A stretch of 22,899 nucleotides of DNA, from positions 1 to 22,899 of the IMG/VR virus record IMGVR_UViG_3300028558_000100. The stretch is one strand, 5' to 3'. The stretch is from a virus. Shown here piece by piece: positions 6,341 through 14,041 of the stretch (the first letter of the stretch is position 1; every line of letters begins with the position of its first letter). The notes below the pieces were generated by a model that had not been told where the DNA came from, ran no database searches, and saw nothing but the letters and a program-made list of their open reading frames with translations. The position numbers and the translations under genes are program-made.

Positions 6341-7990
6341 GTGGCTGGCAAGCGGCTCACCTGGATCTTCGAGCTCATGGATCGCGTGAGCGCGCCTGCA
6401 AAGGCCGCGGCGCGTGCTCTGGGCTCTGTCGCCGACGCGACCAAGAAGACCGCCGACGCCACGGAGAAGGCCAGCAGGCACTCGGAGAGCTTGCAGACGC
6501 GGCTTGAGAGCACGCTGCGGCTGGGCGAGCGCGCGTTCCATCTGGCCGAGGGCCTCGCGGAGATTGGGAAGAGCGCGGCGGAGGCGGCCATCGATGCGGC
6601 GTCGTTCAAGGAAACGACGACGCTCTCGCTGACGACCGTGTTTGGCAGTGCGGACCGCGCGCAGAAGGTGCTCAAGGACACGGTGGCCCTTGCGGCACAC
6701 CTGCCCATCCAGACTGAGGAAGCGATCAACGCCACCACGCGCCTTGCGCTGGCGGGCTTTGACGACCGCTACCTCGCGCCGCTGGTCACCGCGGCTGCGG
6801 ACGTGAAGGCCCTGAACCAGGGGCGCAGCGAGGCGATGGAGGCCTTCCTGCGGCAACTCACTGACATCAAGTCGGTGGGGCTCTCCGACAGGCACCTGAT
6901 GTACCTGTCGATGGAGACGCACCTGCCCGAGGACAAGATCCTCGCGAACATCAGCCAACTGACTGGGCTCAAAGGCACCGAGAAGCAGATCAAGGAGTAC
7001 ATCAGCAAGGGGATGGTGGACCGGAACACGGCCATCAACGCCGTGCTGAAGACGTTGCAGCAGGTCGAGGGCGGCCAGATTGGCGGGCTCTCGAATCGGC
7101 TCGCGGGCACCGTCTCGGGTCTGATGTCCACGCTCAAGAGCCGCAAGCTCGAGCTCCTCATGGATCTCGATGCGTCTCCCGGCTACGCGACGTTTCGCGA
7201 GTTCCTCGGCAACCTGACCACGCTGCTCGACCCGAGCGGCATGTTCGGCAAGAAGGTCTCGAGCAAGGTCGCCAAAACCTTCAACGCGGTCTTCGGCGGC
7301 GCGCTCGGTGACTTCACCGGCAAGGACGGGCTCTTCAACCTCAGCAACACGCTCGACAAGGTCCTGCGTGGCGCCGAGATGGTGGGCGTGGGCTTCCGCG
7401 CGGGCGCGGGCTTCATCCGCAACTTCGCCGAGGAGCTTCTGGATGCCGCGGGCATTGGCGGCGACCTCTTCGGTCCAGACGGCTCGCTCGACGAGAAGAA
7501 GGTGAAGACGATCGTTGACCGCTTCTCGCAGCTCGGCAAGGAGCTCGCGGACGTGGCCGCGAAGATCGGCGCCATCATCGACCAGGTGTCGGGGATCAGT
7601 TCGGGCGGCGGCGCGCTGGCTGAGGCCACCGGGACGCAGGTCTACAAGAGCTACGGTCTACCCGGCCTCTTCACGGTCGACACAGACAACGAGGGCGGCC
7701 TCGGCGCGTCGTTCTTCAAGGGCCCGCTGCAGAGCCCGTTCACCCATCAGGGCGACGCCCACACCGGCACGTACGCCTCCGACGACACCATCAACCAGTC
7801 CATCGGCGGGAACGTCTCGCGCGCGGCCTCACGCATGGGCTCGGGCGCGAACGGCGGCGGTGACCAGACCATCAACGTCACCGTGAACGCGCCCGGCGCG
7901 ACTCGCGAAGACGCGGATCACATTGGCAGGGTCACGGAGGAGGGCGTGAAGAAGACGGCCGCCTTCCTCAGCTACGGCTACTCAAACTGA
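6341..7990 (+). CDS. Tail tape measure protein
   Basis: 549 residues from a GTG start at 6341, with GGAAG 7 nt upstream. The early part (1-85) is a long Ala/Lys/Glu helix typical of tape measures. The centre contains LPIQTEEAINATTRLALAGF and the repeated helical blocks around 100-240 seen in Mu gp42-like tape measures. A Gly-rich C-terminus ends in QTINVTVNAPG and GVKKTAAFLSYG. The protein sets tail length; with roughly 0.15 nm per residue this would mean a short tail of about 80 nm (rule-of-thumb estimate). It stops within TGATG, overlapping the next gene by 1 bp. Confidence 0.85.
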   Translation: MAGKRLTWIFELMDRVSAPAKAAARALGSVADATKKTADATEKASRHSESLQTRLESTLRLGERAFHLAEGLAEIGKSAAEAAIDAASFKETTTLSLTTVFGSADRAQKVLKDTVALAAHLPIQTEEAINATTRLALAGFDDRYLAPLVTAAADVKALNQGRSEAMEAFLRQLTDIKSVGLSDRHLMYLSMETHLPEDKILANISQLTGLKGTEKQIKEYISKGMVDRNTAINAVLKTLQQVEGGQIGGLSNRLAGTVSGLMSTLKSRKLELLMDLDASPGYATFREFLGNLTTLLDPSGMFGKKVSSKVAKTFNAVFGGALGDFTGKDGLFNLSNTLDKVLRGAEMVGVGFRAGAGFIRNFAEELLDAAGIGGDLFGPDGSLDEKKVKTIVDRFSQLGKELADVAAKIGAIIDQVSGISSGGGALAEATGTQVYKSYGLPGLFTVDTDNEGGLGASFFKGPLQSPFTHQGDAHTGTYASDDTINQSIGGNVSRAASRMGSGANGGGDQTINVTVNAPGATREDADHIGRVTEEGVKKTAAFLSYGYSN

Positions 7991-8643
7991 TGGCCTTCGC
8001 GCCCGTCACAGACTTGCTCTCGTCCGCGCAGGGCGTGCGCTCTGGCACAGCGGCCGCAGATGGCTGGGTGGGCAACCCGGTCGCATGGGACACGCTCAAG
8101 GTCGCCGGCGAGATCATGCCGGGCGTCGCCCGCGTGGATCCCGAGCGCGAGTACGAGGTCGACCGTAAGCGCACGGCAGGCGCCGACGGCGCCACGCTCA
8201 CGGGCTTCGGCCACATGCCCGCCAAGGTGAAGATCAACCTGCGGCTGTGGAGCGACGAGCAGTTCCAGCGCTTCAAGAACATCCTGCCCACCATCTTCCC
8301 GAAGCCGAAGAAGGGGCGGCCGGTTCCAGTCGACGTCTCGCATCCCGCGCTTTCGGTTCTCGGGATTCGTTCGCTCTACTTCACGAAGATCAGCGCTCCA
8401 CGACCCTCGTCGACGCCTGGCGTCTTCGAGGTGCCGCTCGAGGCGGTCGAGTTCCTGCCGGTCTCGACGGCCAACATCACGCTCACGCCGAACCAGAGCG
8501 CTGCCTCTGGCGATGCTCTCGCGGGCATCAATTACGCCGGCGCCTCGGGCAAGCTGCCCTTGCCGCCGATCAACCCCCTCGACACGCTGCTTTCGAACGG
8601 GCTCCTGCCACCAAGCGAAGACTCTAGCGACACGGGGCCGTAG
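7990..8643 (+). CDS. Tail tip / baseplate adaptor protein, function not identified
   Basis: 217 residues, coupled to the tape measure gene by a TGATG junction. The position corresponds to the tail-tip protein between tape measure and hub (gpN in Mu, LysM-type gp53 in others). Visible features are a compact strand-rich core with GHMPAKVKINLRLWSDEQFQRF (76-97) followed by LPTIFPKPKKGRPVPVDVSHP. It has a Pro/Leu/Ser-rich C-terminus with no fold I recognise. I see no LysM or DNA-circularisation motif. It probably links the tube's distal end to the hub, but the role is inferred from order only. Confidence 0.55.
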   Translation: MAFAPVTDLLSSAQGVRSGTAAADGWVGNPVAWDTLKVAGEIMPGVARVDPEREYEVDRKRTAGADGATLTGFGHMPAKVKINLRLWSDEQFQRFKNILPTIFPKPKKGRPVPVDVSHPALSVLGIRSLYFTKISAPRPSSTPGVFEVPLEAVEFLPVSTANITLTPNQSAASGDALAGINYAGASGKLPLPPINPLDTLLSNGLLPPSEDSSDTGP

Positions 8644-8646
8644 ACC

Positions 8647-9969
8647 ATGGCGCTCGTCACCATCAACGGCTTCAACGTCATCCGGTCACACGTCACGCTG
8701 CCGCGCACGGGTCGGTGGGTGGCGGAATTCGTGGTCGACGCCGAGGACGCTAGCGAGCTCTCGGGCGAGCTCGAGGTGCAGCTGGGCTCGAAGCTCAAGT
8801 TGATCGGGACCGCCAAGCGCTCGGGGCCGTACCTGCAGAAGGTGAAGATCCAGGCCGTGGGTGGCGCGGGAGGCCTGCTCAAGCTCCTTCAGCCCAAGGC
8901 CTATCAGGGCGTGCCGTTGCGGATTCCGCTCTCGGACGCCCTCGCCGAAGTGGGCGAGTCGCTGTCGGCGGACGCAGACCCGAACGTCCTGGACACGGTG
9001 CTGCCGTTCTGGACGCGCATGGCCATGGAGCTCGGCGAAGAGCTGCGTGGCCTCACGCGCGCGGCGCCGGCGGGCACCACCGGGCGGATCTTGCCGGATG
9101 GGTCGTTCTGGATGGGCGTGGAGACGTGGCCGACGCAGGACATCGGTGACTTCAACCTCATCGACGATCACCGAGGGCAGGGCGAGGTGCTCTGCGGCAT
9201 TGAAGAGCCACAACTTCTGCCGGGCACGACGTTCCTGGACCGCCGCGTCCAGGAGGTCATCTACGAGATCGATTCGAACCGCGTGCGCATGAACGTGCAG
9301 TTCGTGCCCGACGCGACCGACGATGAACCGCAGCCGCTGACGATGGCCGCGGACCTGGACTACGTGGTTCAGAAGCAGCTGAAGCGCGCTCGCTACATGG
9401 GGGCTTACCCCGCGCGCGTGGTGCAGCAGAATGGCGACCTCTCGCTCGAGCTCGAGCTCGACTCCGAGGACGTTCCTGGCCTGAGCAACGTGCCGCTGCG
9501 CGCGTTCGCGCCGGGAGCAGTGGTGAAGGTCGCGCCGAACTCGCGCGTCACGGTGGTTTTCGAGAATGGAGATCCGCAGCATCCGGTCGCCGTGCAGTGG
9601 GACGCCGGCGCCGGCTCGGCGACGAACGTCGAGGTGCACGCGAGCGTGCAGGCCGCGCTCGTGGCGCCAGCGGTGATGCTGGGGAGCACGGAGGCGGTGG
9701 AACCGCTGGTGCTCGGGGCTACATGGAAGACCAGTGAGGACTCGTACGATCTGACTTTCTACGCAGCCTGCCAGGCGCTCCAGACCATTTTGGTGCCGCC
9801 ATCTGGACCGCCGCCGACGACAGTCGCAGAGCTCGTTGCCGCTCTGACAGTCTTCATCGGGGTGATTGGTGGGGCTCCGCAAACGCCCGTGCCAGCACCC
9901 ACCTCGGCCATCGGCAAGCGGCTGCTCGATCGGCTCGAGGAACTCTCCGCGGTGAGCAAGACGCTCTAG
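8647..9969 (+). CDS. Baseplate hub protein with fused OB-fold (gp44/gp45 or gpD/gpV-like)
   Basis: 440 residues. The N-terminal two-thirds (1-245) looks like a tail hub (Mu gp44, P2 gpD): a first strand-rich domain (VAEFVVDAEDASELSGELEV) and a long second domain with the FWTRMAMELGEELRG helix. Residues about 250-320 form a small OB-fold: GAYPARVV, then LRAFAPGAVVKVAP and VTVVFENGDPQHPVAVQW, with the E-x-G-x-P-x-x-P pattern of gp45/gpV spike bases. The C-terminus is Val/Ala-rich and helical. In Mu the hub and spike are separate genes; here they look fused, and no separate spike gene follows. The stop codon overlaps the minus-strand lipoprotein stop. Confidence 0.7.
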   Translation: MALVTINGFNVIRSHVTLPRTGRWVAEFVVDAEDASELSGELEVQLGSKLKLIGTAKRSGPYLQKVKIQAVGGAGGLLKLLQPKAYQGVPLRIPLSDALAEVGESLSADADPNVLDTVLPFWTRMAMELGEELRGLTRAAPAGTTGRILPDGSFWMGVETWPTQDIGDFNLIDDHRGQGEVLCGIEEPQLLPGTTFLDRRVQEVIYEIDSNRVRMNVQFVPDATDDEPQPLTMAADLDYVVQKQLKRARYMGAYPARVVQQNGDLSLELELDSEDVPGLSNVPLRAFAPGAVVKVAPNSRVTVVFENGDPQHPVAVQWDAGAGSATNVEVHASVQAALVAPAVMLGSTEAVEPLVLGATWKTSEDSYDLTFYAACQALQTILVPPSGPPPTTVAELVAALTVFIGVIGGAPQTPVPAPTSAIGKRLLDRLEELSAVSKTL

Positions 9970-10517
9970 CGGTACTCGAGGTGCAGCGGTCCCTTCCAGT
10001 CGGAGGGTGGCGAAGGCGCCTGGGTGACGGTGCTGAAGTCGATGACGTTCAGGCTCGAAAACTGGGCCACTAAATCAGAATCGCATCCGCCATCGGAGAG
10101 CATCACTGCAGCAAGACTTGGATCGGCGACGAAGGCCGACGATGCGGCCGGACGCTCCCAGTATCCGTCCTGGCCTTGGATCGTGAAGACCTCGAGCGGA
10201 TAGGGCGAGCCGAGGACTCGCGCATCGGCGGGAATGAGCCTCTGAGAACCTGTGCACTGCGCGTTGTCGTATCCGACGAGCATGCTCGGAGGCACGACAG
10301 AGCCCGTTGTCACGTTGACCGGATACATGTCGTTCGAAGCATCGAGATGGTGAGCGAAGCCATAGAGGTCCACGAAGCCGTCCAGCGTGACCTGGGCTCC
10401 AGTCGAGTCCACCCAGACGATGTTCTTCGCATTCGGTCCGGGCGGGCCAACGGGGCCTTGCTTGCCCTCGCACGCCGCGAACAGCAGCGCCGCCGCGACC
10501 GTGATGTTCCGAAGCAT
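9966..10517 (-). CDS. Antisense collagen-like lipoprotein (moron)
   Basis: 183 residues on the minus strand, inside the plus-strand baseplate operon. The start at 10517 is chosen because TTGGAG precedes it by about 6 nt and it gives a proper signal: MLRNITVAAALLFAAC, with a lipobox ending at Cys16. Directly after come four Gly-X-Y triplets (GKQGPVGPPGPN, 18-29), as in short collagen-like lipoproteins of myxobacteria. The rest is a probably folded extracellular domain with aromatic strands and a C-terminal EYR. An upstream in-frame start would extend it to 10712 but would bury the signal peptide. Hand counts of sampled lines give about 52-62% GC against 68-70% in flanking baseplate genes, suggesting separate acquisition. 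Function unknown; likely expressed in the lysogen and displayed on the envelope. Confidence 0.75.
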   Translation of the reverse strand: MLRNITVAAALLFAACEGKQGPVGPPGPNAKNIVWVDSTGAQVTLDGFVDLYGFAHHLDASNDMYPVNVTTGSVVPPSMLVGYDNAQCTGSQRLIPADARVLGSPYPLEVFTIQGQDGYWERPAASSAFVADPSLAAVMLSDGGCDSDLVAQFSSLNVIDFSTVTQAPSPPSDWKGPLHLEYR

Positions 10518-10534
10518 GTAGGTCTCCAAGAAAC

Positions 10535-10568
10535 GGAATTCCCAGCCTAGGCCAACCGGCCATCGCGA
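10535..10568. promoter_or_regulatory. Palindrome-rich divergent intergenic segment
   Basis: The 55 bp between the lipoprotein start (10517) and the gp25 start (10573) hold GGAATTCC (10535-10542), CCTAGG (10546-10551), two GGCC copies flanking AACC (10550-10561) and TCGCGA (10563-10568). It could hold an operator or promoter for the lipoprotein. No convincing -35/-10 pair was found on either strand. Confidence 0.3.
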
Positions 10569-10572
10569 TTCC

Positions 10573-11058
10573 ATGTCCCTCGAGTTTCCACTCGGATATC
10601 CCCTCGGCTTGCCCGAGGTGCCAGCGACGGACCTGAGCGGTGAGGCCATCGGCTTTGCGCTCGACCCGGCCGCGGCCACGCTCGGCGTGGATATCGGCAG
10701 CGTGCCCGACATCGATCCGACGTTGGCGCTGGTGAGCGGTTACCAGGCCCTCGGTGAGTCGATCGCGCGCCGCCTCGAGACGCCGCGCGGCGGTCTCTTC
10801 TACGACGGCGACTACGGCACGGACATCCGCGGCCGACTGAACGACAGCTTCACACCCGCCGAGATCTTCTCGCTGCAGTCGGACATCGAAGCCGAGGCTG
10901 AGAAAGAGGAGCGCGTGCAGTCCGCATCCGCGACGGTGACGTTCGATGCAGCCTCGAGTTCCATGAACATCCAGCTGGGCGTTGTTGCTGCCACTGGCCC
11001 CTTTCGATTCGTGCTCTCCGCTGACGCGCTCTCGGTGCAGCTCCTCGACGCCTCCTGA
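10573..11058 (+). CDS. Baseplate wedge protein (gp25/gpW-like lysozyme family)
   Basis: 161 residues. The gp25 hallmark, IARRLETPRGGLFYDGDYGTDIRG (64-87), is clear: R-R-L-x-T-P-x-G followed by an acidic-Tyr-Gly turn. An acidic helix (IFSLQSDIEAEAEKEERVQS) and C-terminal strands complete the small wedge fold. gp25 family proteins form the inner baseplate wedge with gpJ. I see no Shine-Dalgarno sequence before the ATG, unlike most genes here, perhaps because insertion of the lipoprotein gene separated it from its original upstream neighbour. Its message must cross about 600 bases antisense to the lipoprotein gene. Confidence 0.85.
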   Translation: MSLEFPLGYPLGLPEVPATDLSGEAIGFALDPAAATLGVDIGSVPDIDPTLALVSGYQALGESIARRLETPRGGLFYDGDYGTDIRGRLNDSFTPAEIFSLQSDIEAEAEKEERVQSASATVTFDAASSSMNIQLGVVAATGPFRFVLSADALSVQLLDAS

Positions 11059-11061
11059 CCA

Positions 11062-12207
11062 ATGGCCGCTCCCAATCTTCAAGACCTGCTCGCGCCGCAG
11101 ACGGCCGACCAGGAGAAGTCCACGCTGCTCTCGCGGCTGGCGGGCAAGGCTTTTCCCGTCACCACGTGGCAGTCGGGTGGCGTCGCTCGGACGATCATCG
11201 AGCTCATCGCACAGGGCCTGGCCGACGCGACCGCGCTCATCGCGAATGTCGCCGCTGGGGGCTTCGTTGGCTATGCCGCTGGCGCGTGGCTGACGCTGCT
11301 GGCCAAGCAGCTCTACGACCTCGACAGAAAGCTCGCGGTGGTCACGCAGGGAACGTGCGTGCTCACTGCGGCTGCCAACTCGAGCGGCTTCACGATCGCG
11401 CCGGGTCAGATCGTAGCGAAGAGCTCGAGCGGGCTTCGGTTCTCGAACATGAACGGCGGCAGCCTCGTCGCCGGCGGCACGCTGTCGCTGACGTTCCAGG
11501 GTGAGAGCGCGGGTTCCGCCTACAACGTTGGTGTCGGGGCGATCACGGTGATGGTCACGCCGCTTCCGGGCGTGGCGATCAACAACCCGGACAACGGCAG
11601 CGGAACGTGGATCACCAGCCAGGGCACCGACGACGAGAACGATGCGTCACTGCAGGCTCGGTGTCACGCGCGCTGGCCGTCGCTGGGCTCTGCTCCGACG
11701 CAAGACGTCTTCAACCTCTGGGCGGTGACCGCAGACGCGACCGTCACGCGCACGAAGGTGCTTCAGGACGCCACGACGCCTGGCCAGGTTGACCTGTATC
11801 TCGCCGGTTCGAGCGGTGGTGTGAGCGGCGGCGCGGTGGCAAACGTGCAGGCGTATGTGAATCCGCGGCTCCCGGTCACGAACACGTGCGTGGCCTCGAG
11901 TGCGACGAACGAGCTCATCGACGTCGTTGCCACACTCTACGTCCACGCCGGCTTCGAGACGTCGGCCCAGGATGCCGCGAACTCGAACCTCGTCGCCTAC
12001 ATGAACGGGGTCGACATCGACGGCGTGGTCTACGAGTCCGACGTGATCGAGGCGCTTCAGTCGCCCCAGGGCGTCCGCAACGTCACGCTCACCAAGCTCT
12101 GCCGCGACGCAGTCGGCACCGGGGTGGGGGACATCGATCTCAGCCTCATCTCCGGCGCAGCGCGCGTCGCCACGCTCTCGGCGGCGATCACCATCGTCAC
12201 GGTCTGA
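11062..12207 (+). CDS. Baseplate J-like protein
   Basis: 381 residues, 3 bp after gp25. The family core is evident: a strand-rich centre (FTIAPGQIVAKSSSGLRFSN), then GESAGSAYNVGVGAI, the G-T-D-D-E-N-D-A-S-L-Q-A-R loop at 188-200 and the downstream helix-strand unit PTQDVFNLWAVTAD. It builds the wedge arms that hold the baseplate closed until contraction. Gene order gp25-J-next gene is that of all contractile injection machines. The stop overlaps the next start in TGATG. Confidence 0.9.
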   Translation: MAAPNLQDLLAPQTADQEKSTLLSRLAGKAFPVTTWQSGGVARTIIELIAQGLADATALIANVAAGGFVGYAAGAWLTLLAKQLYDLDRKLAVVTQGTCVLTAAANSSGFTIAPGQIVAKSSSGLRFSNMNGGSLVAGGTLSLTFQGESAGSAYNVGVGAITVMVTPLPGVAINNPDNGSGTWITSQGTDDENDASLQARCHARWPSLGSAPTQDVFNLWAVTADATVTRTKVLQDATTPGQVDLYLAGSSGGVSGGAVANVQAYVNPRLPVTNTCVASSATNELIDVVATLYVHAGFETSAQDAANSNLVAYMNGVDIDGVVYESDVIEALQSPQGVRNVTLTKLCRDAVGTGVGDIDLSLISGAARVATLSAAITIVTV

Positions 12208-13055
12208 TGCCCTTCTCCGACTACCTCCAGAAACTCGCGCCGACGTCGTTGAAGCGCGCGCTCGGCTCGCTCTTCTTCAAGGGCATCGGCGAGGGCTTCG
12301 ACGGGAGCGCCGATGGCGTCGTGCGCGACGACAGCGGCAACCCGCTCGCGTACCACATCGACTCGAACGGGCTGTACCAGTCGGGCGCGCCGGCCGCGGA
12401 CTACGGAATCGTCGCGAGGATCCGCGCCGCGGTGAAGGCGCGCTTCCCAGACAACCCGGTCGGGGCCACCACGGCGACGGACGATGCCCTTGCGGCGATC
12501 GGCGGCGATCGCCTGCTCGAGCGTGGCAACAACGACACGACGCAGACCTGGGCCACGCGTCTGCGCACGGCGTGGGCGGTCTGGGTCTACGGCGGCACGG
12601 CGTACGGACTGCTCTCACAGCTCTGGATGCTCGGCTACCAGAACGTCCATCTCACAATCGTGAACGGCGTGAGCTACACGCTGCGGTCCTACACGGGCGA
12701 TCCGAATGTCGACCTGGTGATCGCGCCATTGATGGCGACGAGCTGGTGGCCGAATCCGGGCCTCGAGCCCGCGCGCCGATGGTGGACGAGGTTCGCGGTG
12801 ATCTTCGATGCGCCCTTGCCTGGTCGTTCGACCGGAGCTCCAAGCGACTGGACCACCGCGATCCCCGACGCTGCGAGCGACGAAGCCAACACCATCCGCC
12901 GAATCATCAACCGCTGGAAGCCCGCGTTCGCGATCTGCGACCGGATCATCATCCTCACCTCGGGCTGGGTCCTCGGTTGGCCCGTGGGCAAGAAGCTCGG
13001 TGACCCGACACTCGCAAAGCTCGGCGGCCCTGTCGTCACCTACTGGAGCGCCTGA
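12207..13055 (+). CDS. Baseplate/tail protein (Mu gp48 / gpI-like)
   Basis: 282 residues from ATG 12207, overlapping the J stop by one base. A larger open frame extends upstream but is internal to J. The N-terminus (MPFSDYLQKLAPTSLK) and the C-terminal block with TIRRIINRWKPAFAICDRI match the I/R-x-x-x-x-x-W-K-P-A pattern of baseplate proteins that attach fibres. The middle is aromatic-rich (WAVWVYGG, LLSQLWMLGY). By position it is the tail protein linking the baseplate wedge to the fibres (gpI in P2, gp48 in Mu). The match is by motif and order rather than overall sequence. Confidence 0.7.
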   Translation: MPFSDYLQKLAPTSLKRALGSLFFKGIGEGFDGSADGVVRDDSGNPLAYHIDSNGLYQSGAPAADYGIVARIRAAVKARFPDNPVGATTATDDALAAIGGDRLLERGNNDTTQTWATRLRTAWAVWVYGGTAYGLLSQLWMLGYQNVHLTIVNGVSYTLRSYTGDPNVDLVIAPLMATSWWPNPGLEPARRWWTRFAVIFDAPLPGRSTGAPSDWTTAIPDAASDEANTIRRIINRWKPAFAICDRIIILTSGWVLGWPVGKKLGDPTLAKLGGPVVTYWSA

Positions 13056-13057
13056 AC

Positions 13058-13987
13058 ATGCCCAACACCTACAACGGCGACGACACCGGCCTCACTGAGG
13101 CGACCACCTCCACGATCACCGTCCCGGCAGATGGCGACGATCCGGACGCCGCTACCTTCAATGCGGCCTACGAGAAGCTCGCGGACCTCGCGGCGTACTT
13201 CATGGCCAACAAGGCCAGCCGCGGTGTGAACTTCAAGAACACTGAGGCGATCTGGTTCCTGCTCGCTGGCCTCACTGGCGGCGCACGCGTCGTCGACTAC
13301 ACGGACCTGGGTGTCGCTGGCGTCAACAACGAGCGCGCGCTGATCGACACCTTCGTCGGCGGCGGTGGAGCTCAGGTCTACATCACGCCAGCGGGCGCGT
13401 TTGAGATCGCGATCAACTGCCAGTGGATCCCCACGCCCACCGTGAAGTGGCAGAGGCAGGCGGCTGCACCCGCCATGCTGGTTCGCATCGCCGACGACAA
13501 GGTCTATCTCTTCCAAGAAGTCACAGGATCGTCTCTCGACGAATGGAATGACTCGAGCTGGAGCACGCAGGTGCAGCTGGACCTGAGCTCGGCTTCGCAA
13601 GGCGACTTGCTCGGCATGACTGGAGCGGGACTCGCGAAGTTTGGCCGGCCGCGCGAGGCGCTCACCGTCATCGGCTCGGGCGGCGCTCCGGCGTTCCAGA
13701 ATAGCTGGGTCGCAGCCACGAGCGGCTCGCCCCAGGCTCCGGGCTATTGGGTGGACGGATTCAACGTCTGCCACCTGGTCGGAGCTGTCGTCGGCGGAGC
13801 AAGCAACAGCGTCATCTTCCAGCTTCCGTTTGTGCCCGAGTCGGGGAAGTCAGCCACTTTCCCAGTTGCGACGGGTGGCGGCGGCATCGAGACCGTCACC
13901 GTTGATGCTTCCGGCAACGTGAGCACTCACGGCGATGGCACCTCGCTGTTCCACATCTGGCTCGATGGCGTCTCGTTCCGCATTTAG
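13058..13987 (+). CDS. Tail fibre protein
   Basis: 309 residues, two bases after the previous gene. The N-terminus is acidic and short, suited to docking on the baseplate, followed by an aromatic strand-rich middle (WFLLAGL, VKWQRQAAAPAMLVRIADDKVYLF). The C-terminal 81 residues (229-309) form a typical fibre-tip beta sandwich: GYWVDGFNVCHLVGAVVGG, VIFQLPFVPESG and HIWLDGVSFR, the pattern of fibre heads that bind the host. No signal peptide. Receptor specificity cannot be read. It is the last gene of the standard tail block. Confidence 0.75.
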   Translation: MPNTYNGDDTGLTEATTSTITVPADGDDPDAATFNAAYEKLADLAAYFMANKASRGVNFKNTEAIWFLLAGLTGGARVVDYTDLGVAGVNNERALIDTFVGGGGAQVYITPAGAFEIAINCQWIPTPTVKWQRQAAAPAMLVRIADDKVYLFQEVTGSSLDEWNDSSWSTQVQLDLSSASQGDLLGMTGAGLAKFGRPREALTVIGSGGAPAFQNSWVAATSGSPQAPGYWVDGFNVCHLVGAVVGGASNSVIFQLPFVPESGKSATFPVATGGGGIETVTVDASGNVSTHGDGTSLFHIWLDGVSFRI

Positions 13988-14020
13988 CCCCTCTCACCAT
14001 CCCCACATCCACCGCGCTCC

Positions 14021-14030
14021 CCGAGCTCGG
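14021..14030. promoter_or_regulatory. 10-bp palindrome before the exported-protein block
   Basis: CCGAGCTCGG is a perfect 10-bp palindrome ending 11 bp before the ATG at 14042, at the end of a pyrimidine-rich 54-bp gap. The following GGCGGGAA is a possible ribosome-binding site. It could be an operator or simply a GC-rich coincidence. Confidence 0.25.
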
Positions 14031-14041
14031 CGGGAACCCCC

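Noticed and set aside
9445-9465. Short tandem CTCGAG-like run in the hub gene
   Set aside because: It encodes Leu-Glu repeats in frame and is explained by codon choice.
8686-9882. 398-codon minus-strand open frame opposite the hub
   Set aside because: Composition of an antisense shadow (Arg, His rich); the plus strand hub has domain motifs.
10518-10712. Longer N-terminus for the lipoprotein from 10712
   Set aside because: It would place 65 residues before the signal peptide and overlap gp25; the start at 10517 has a Shine-Dalgarno.
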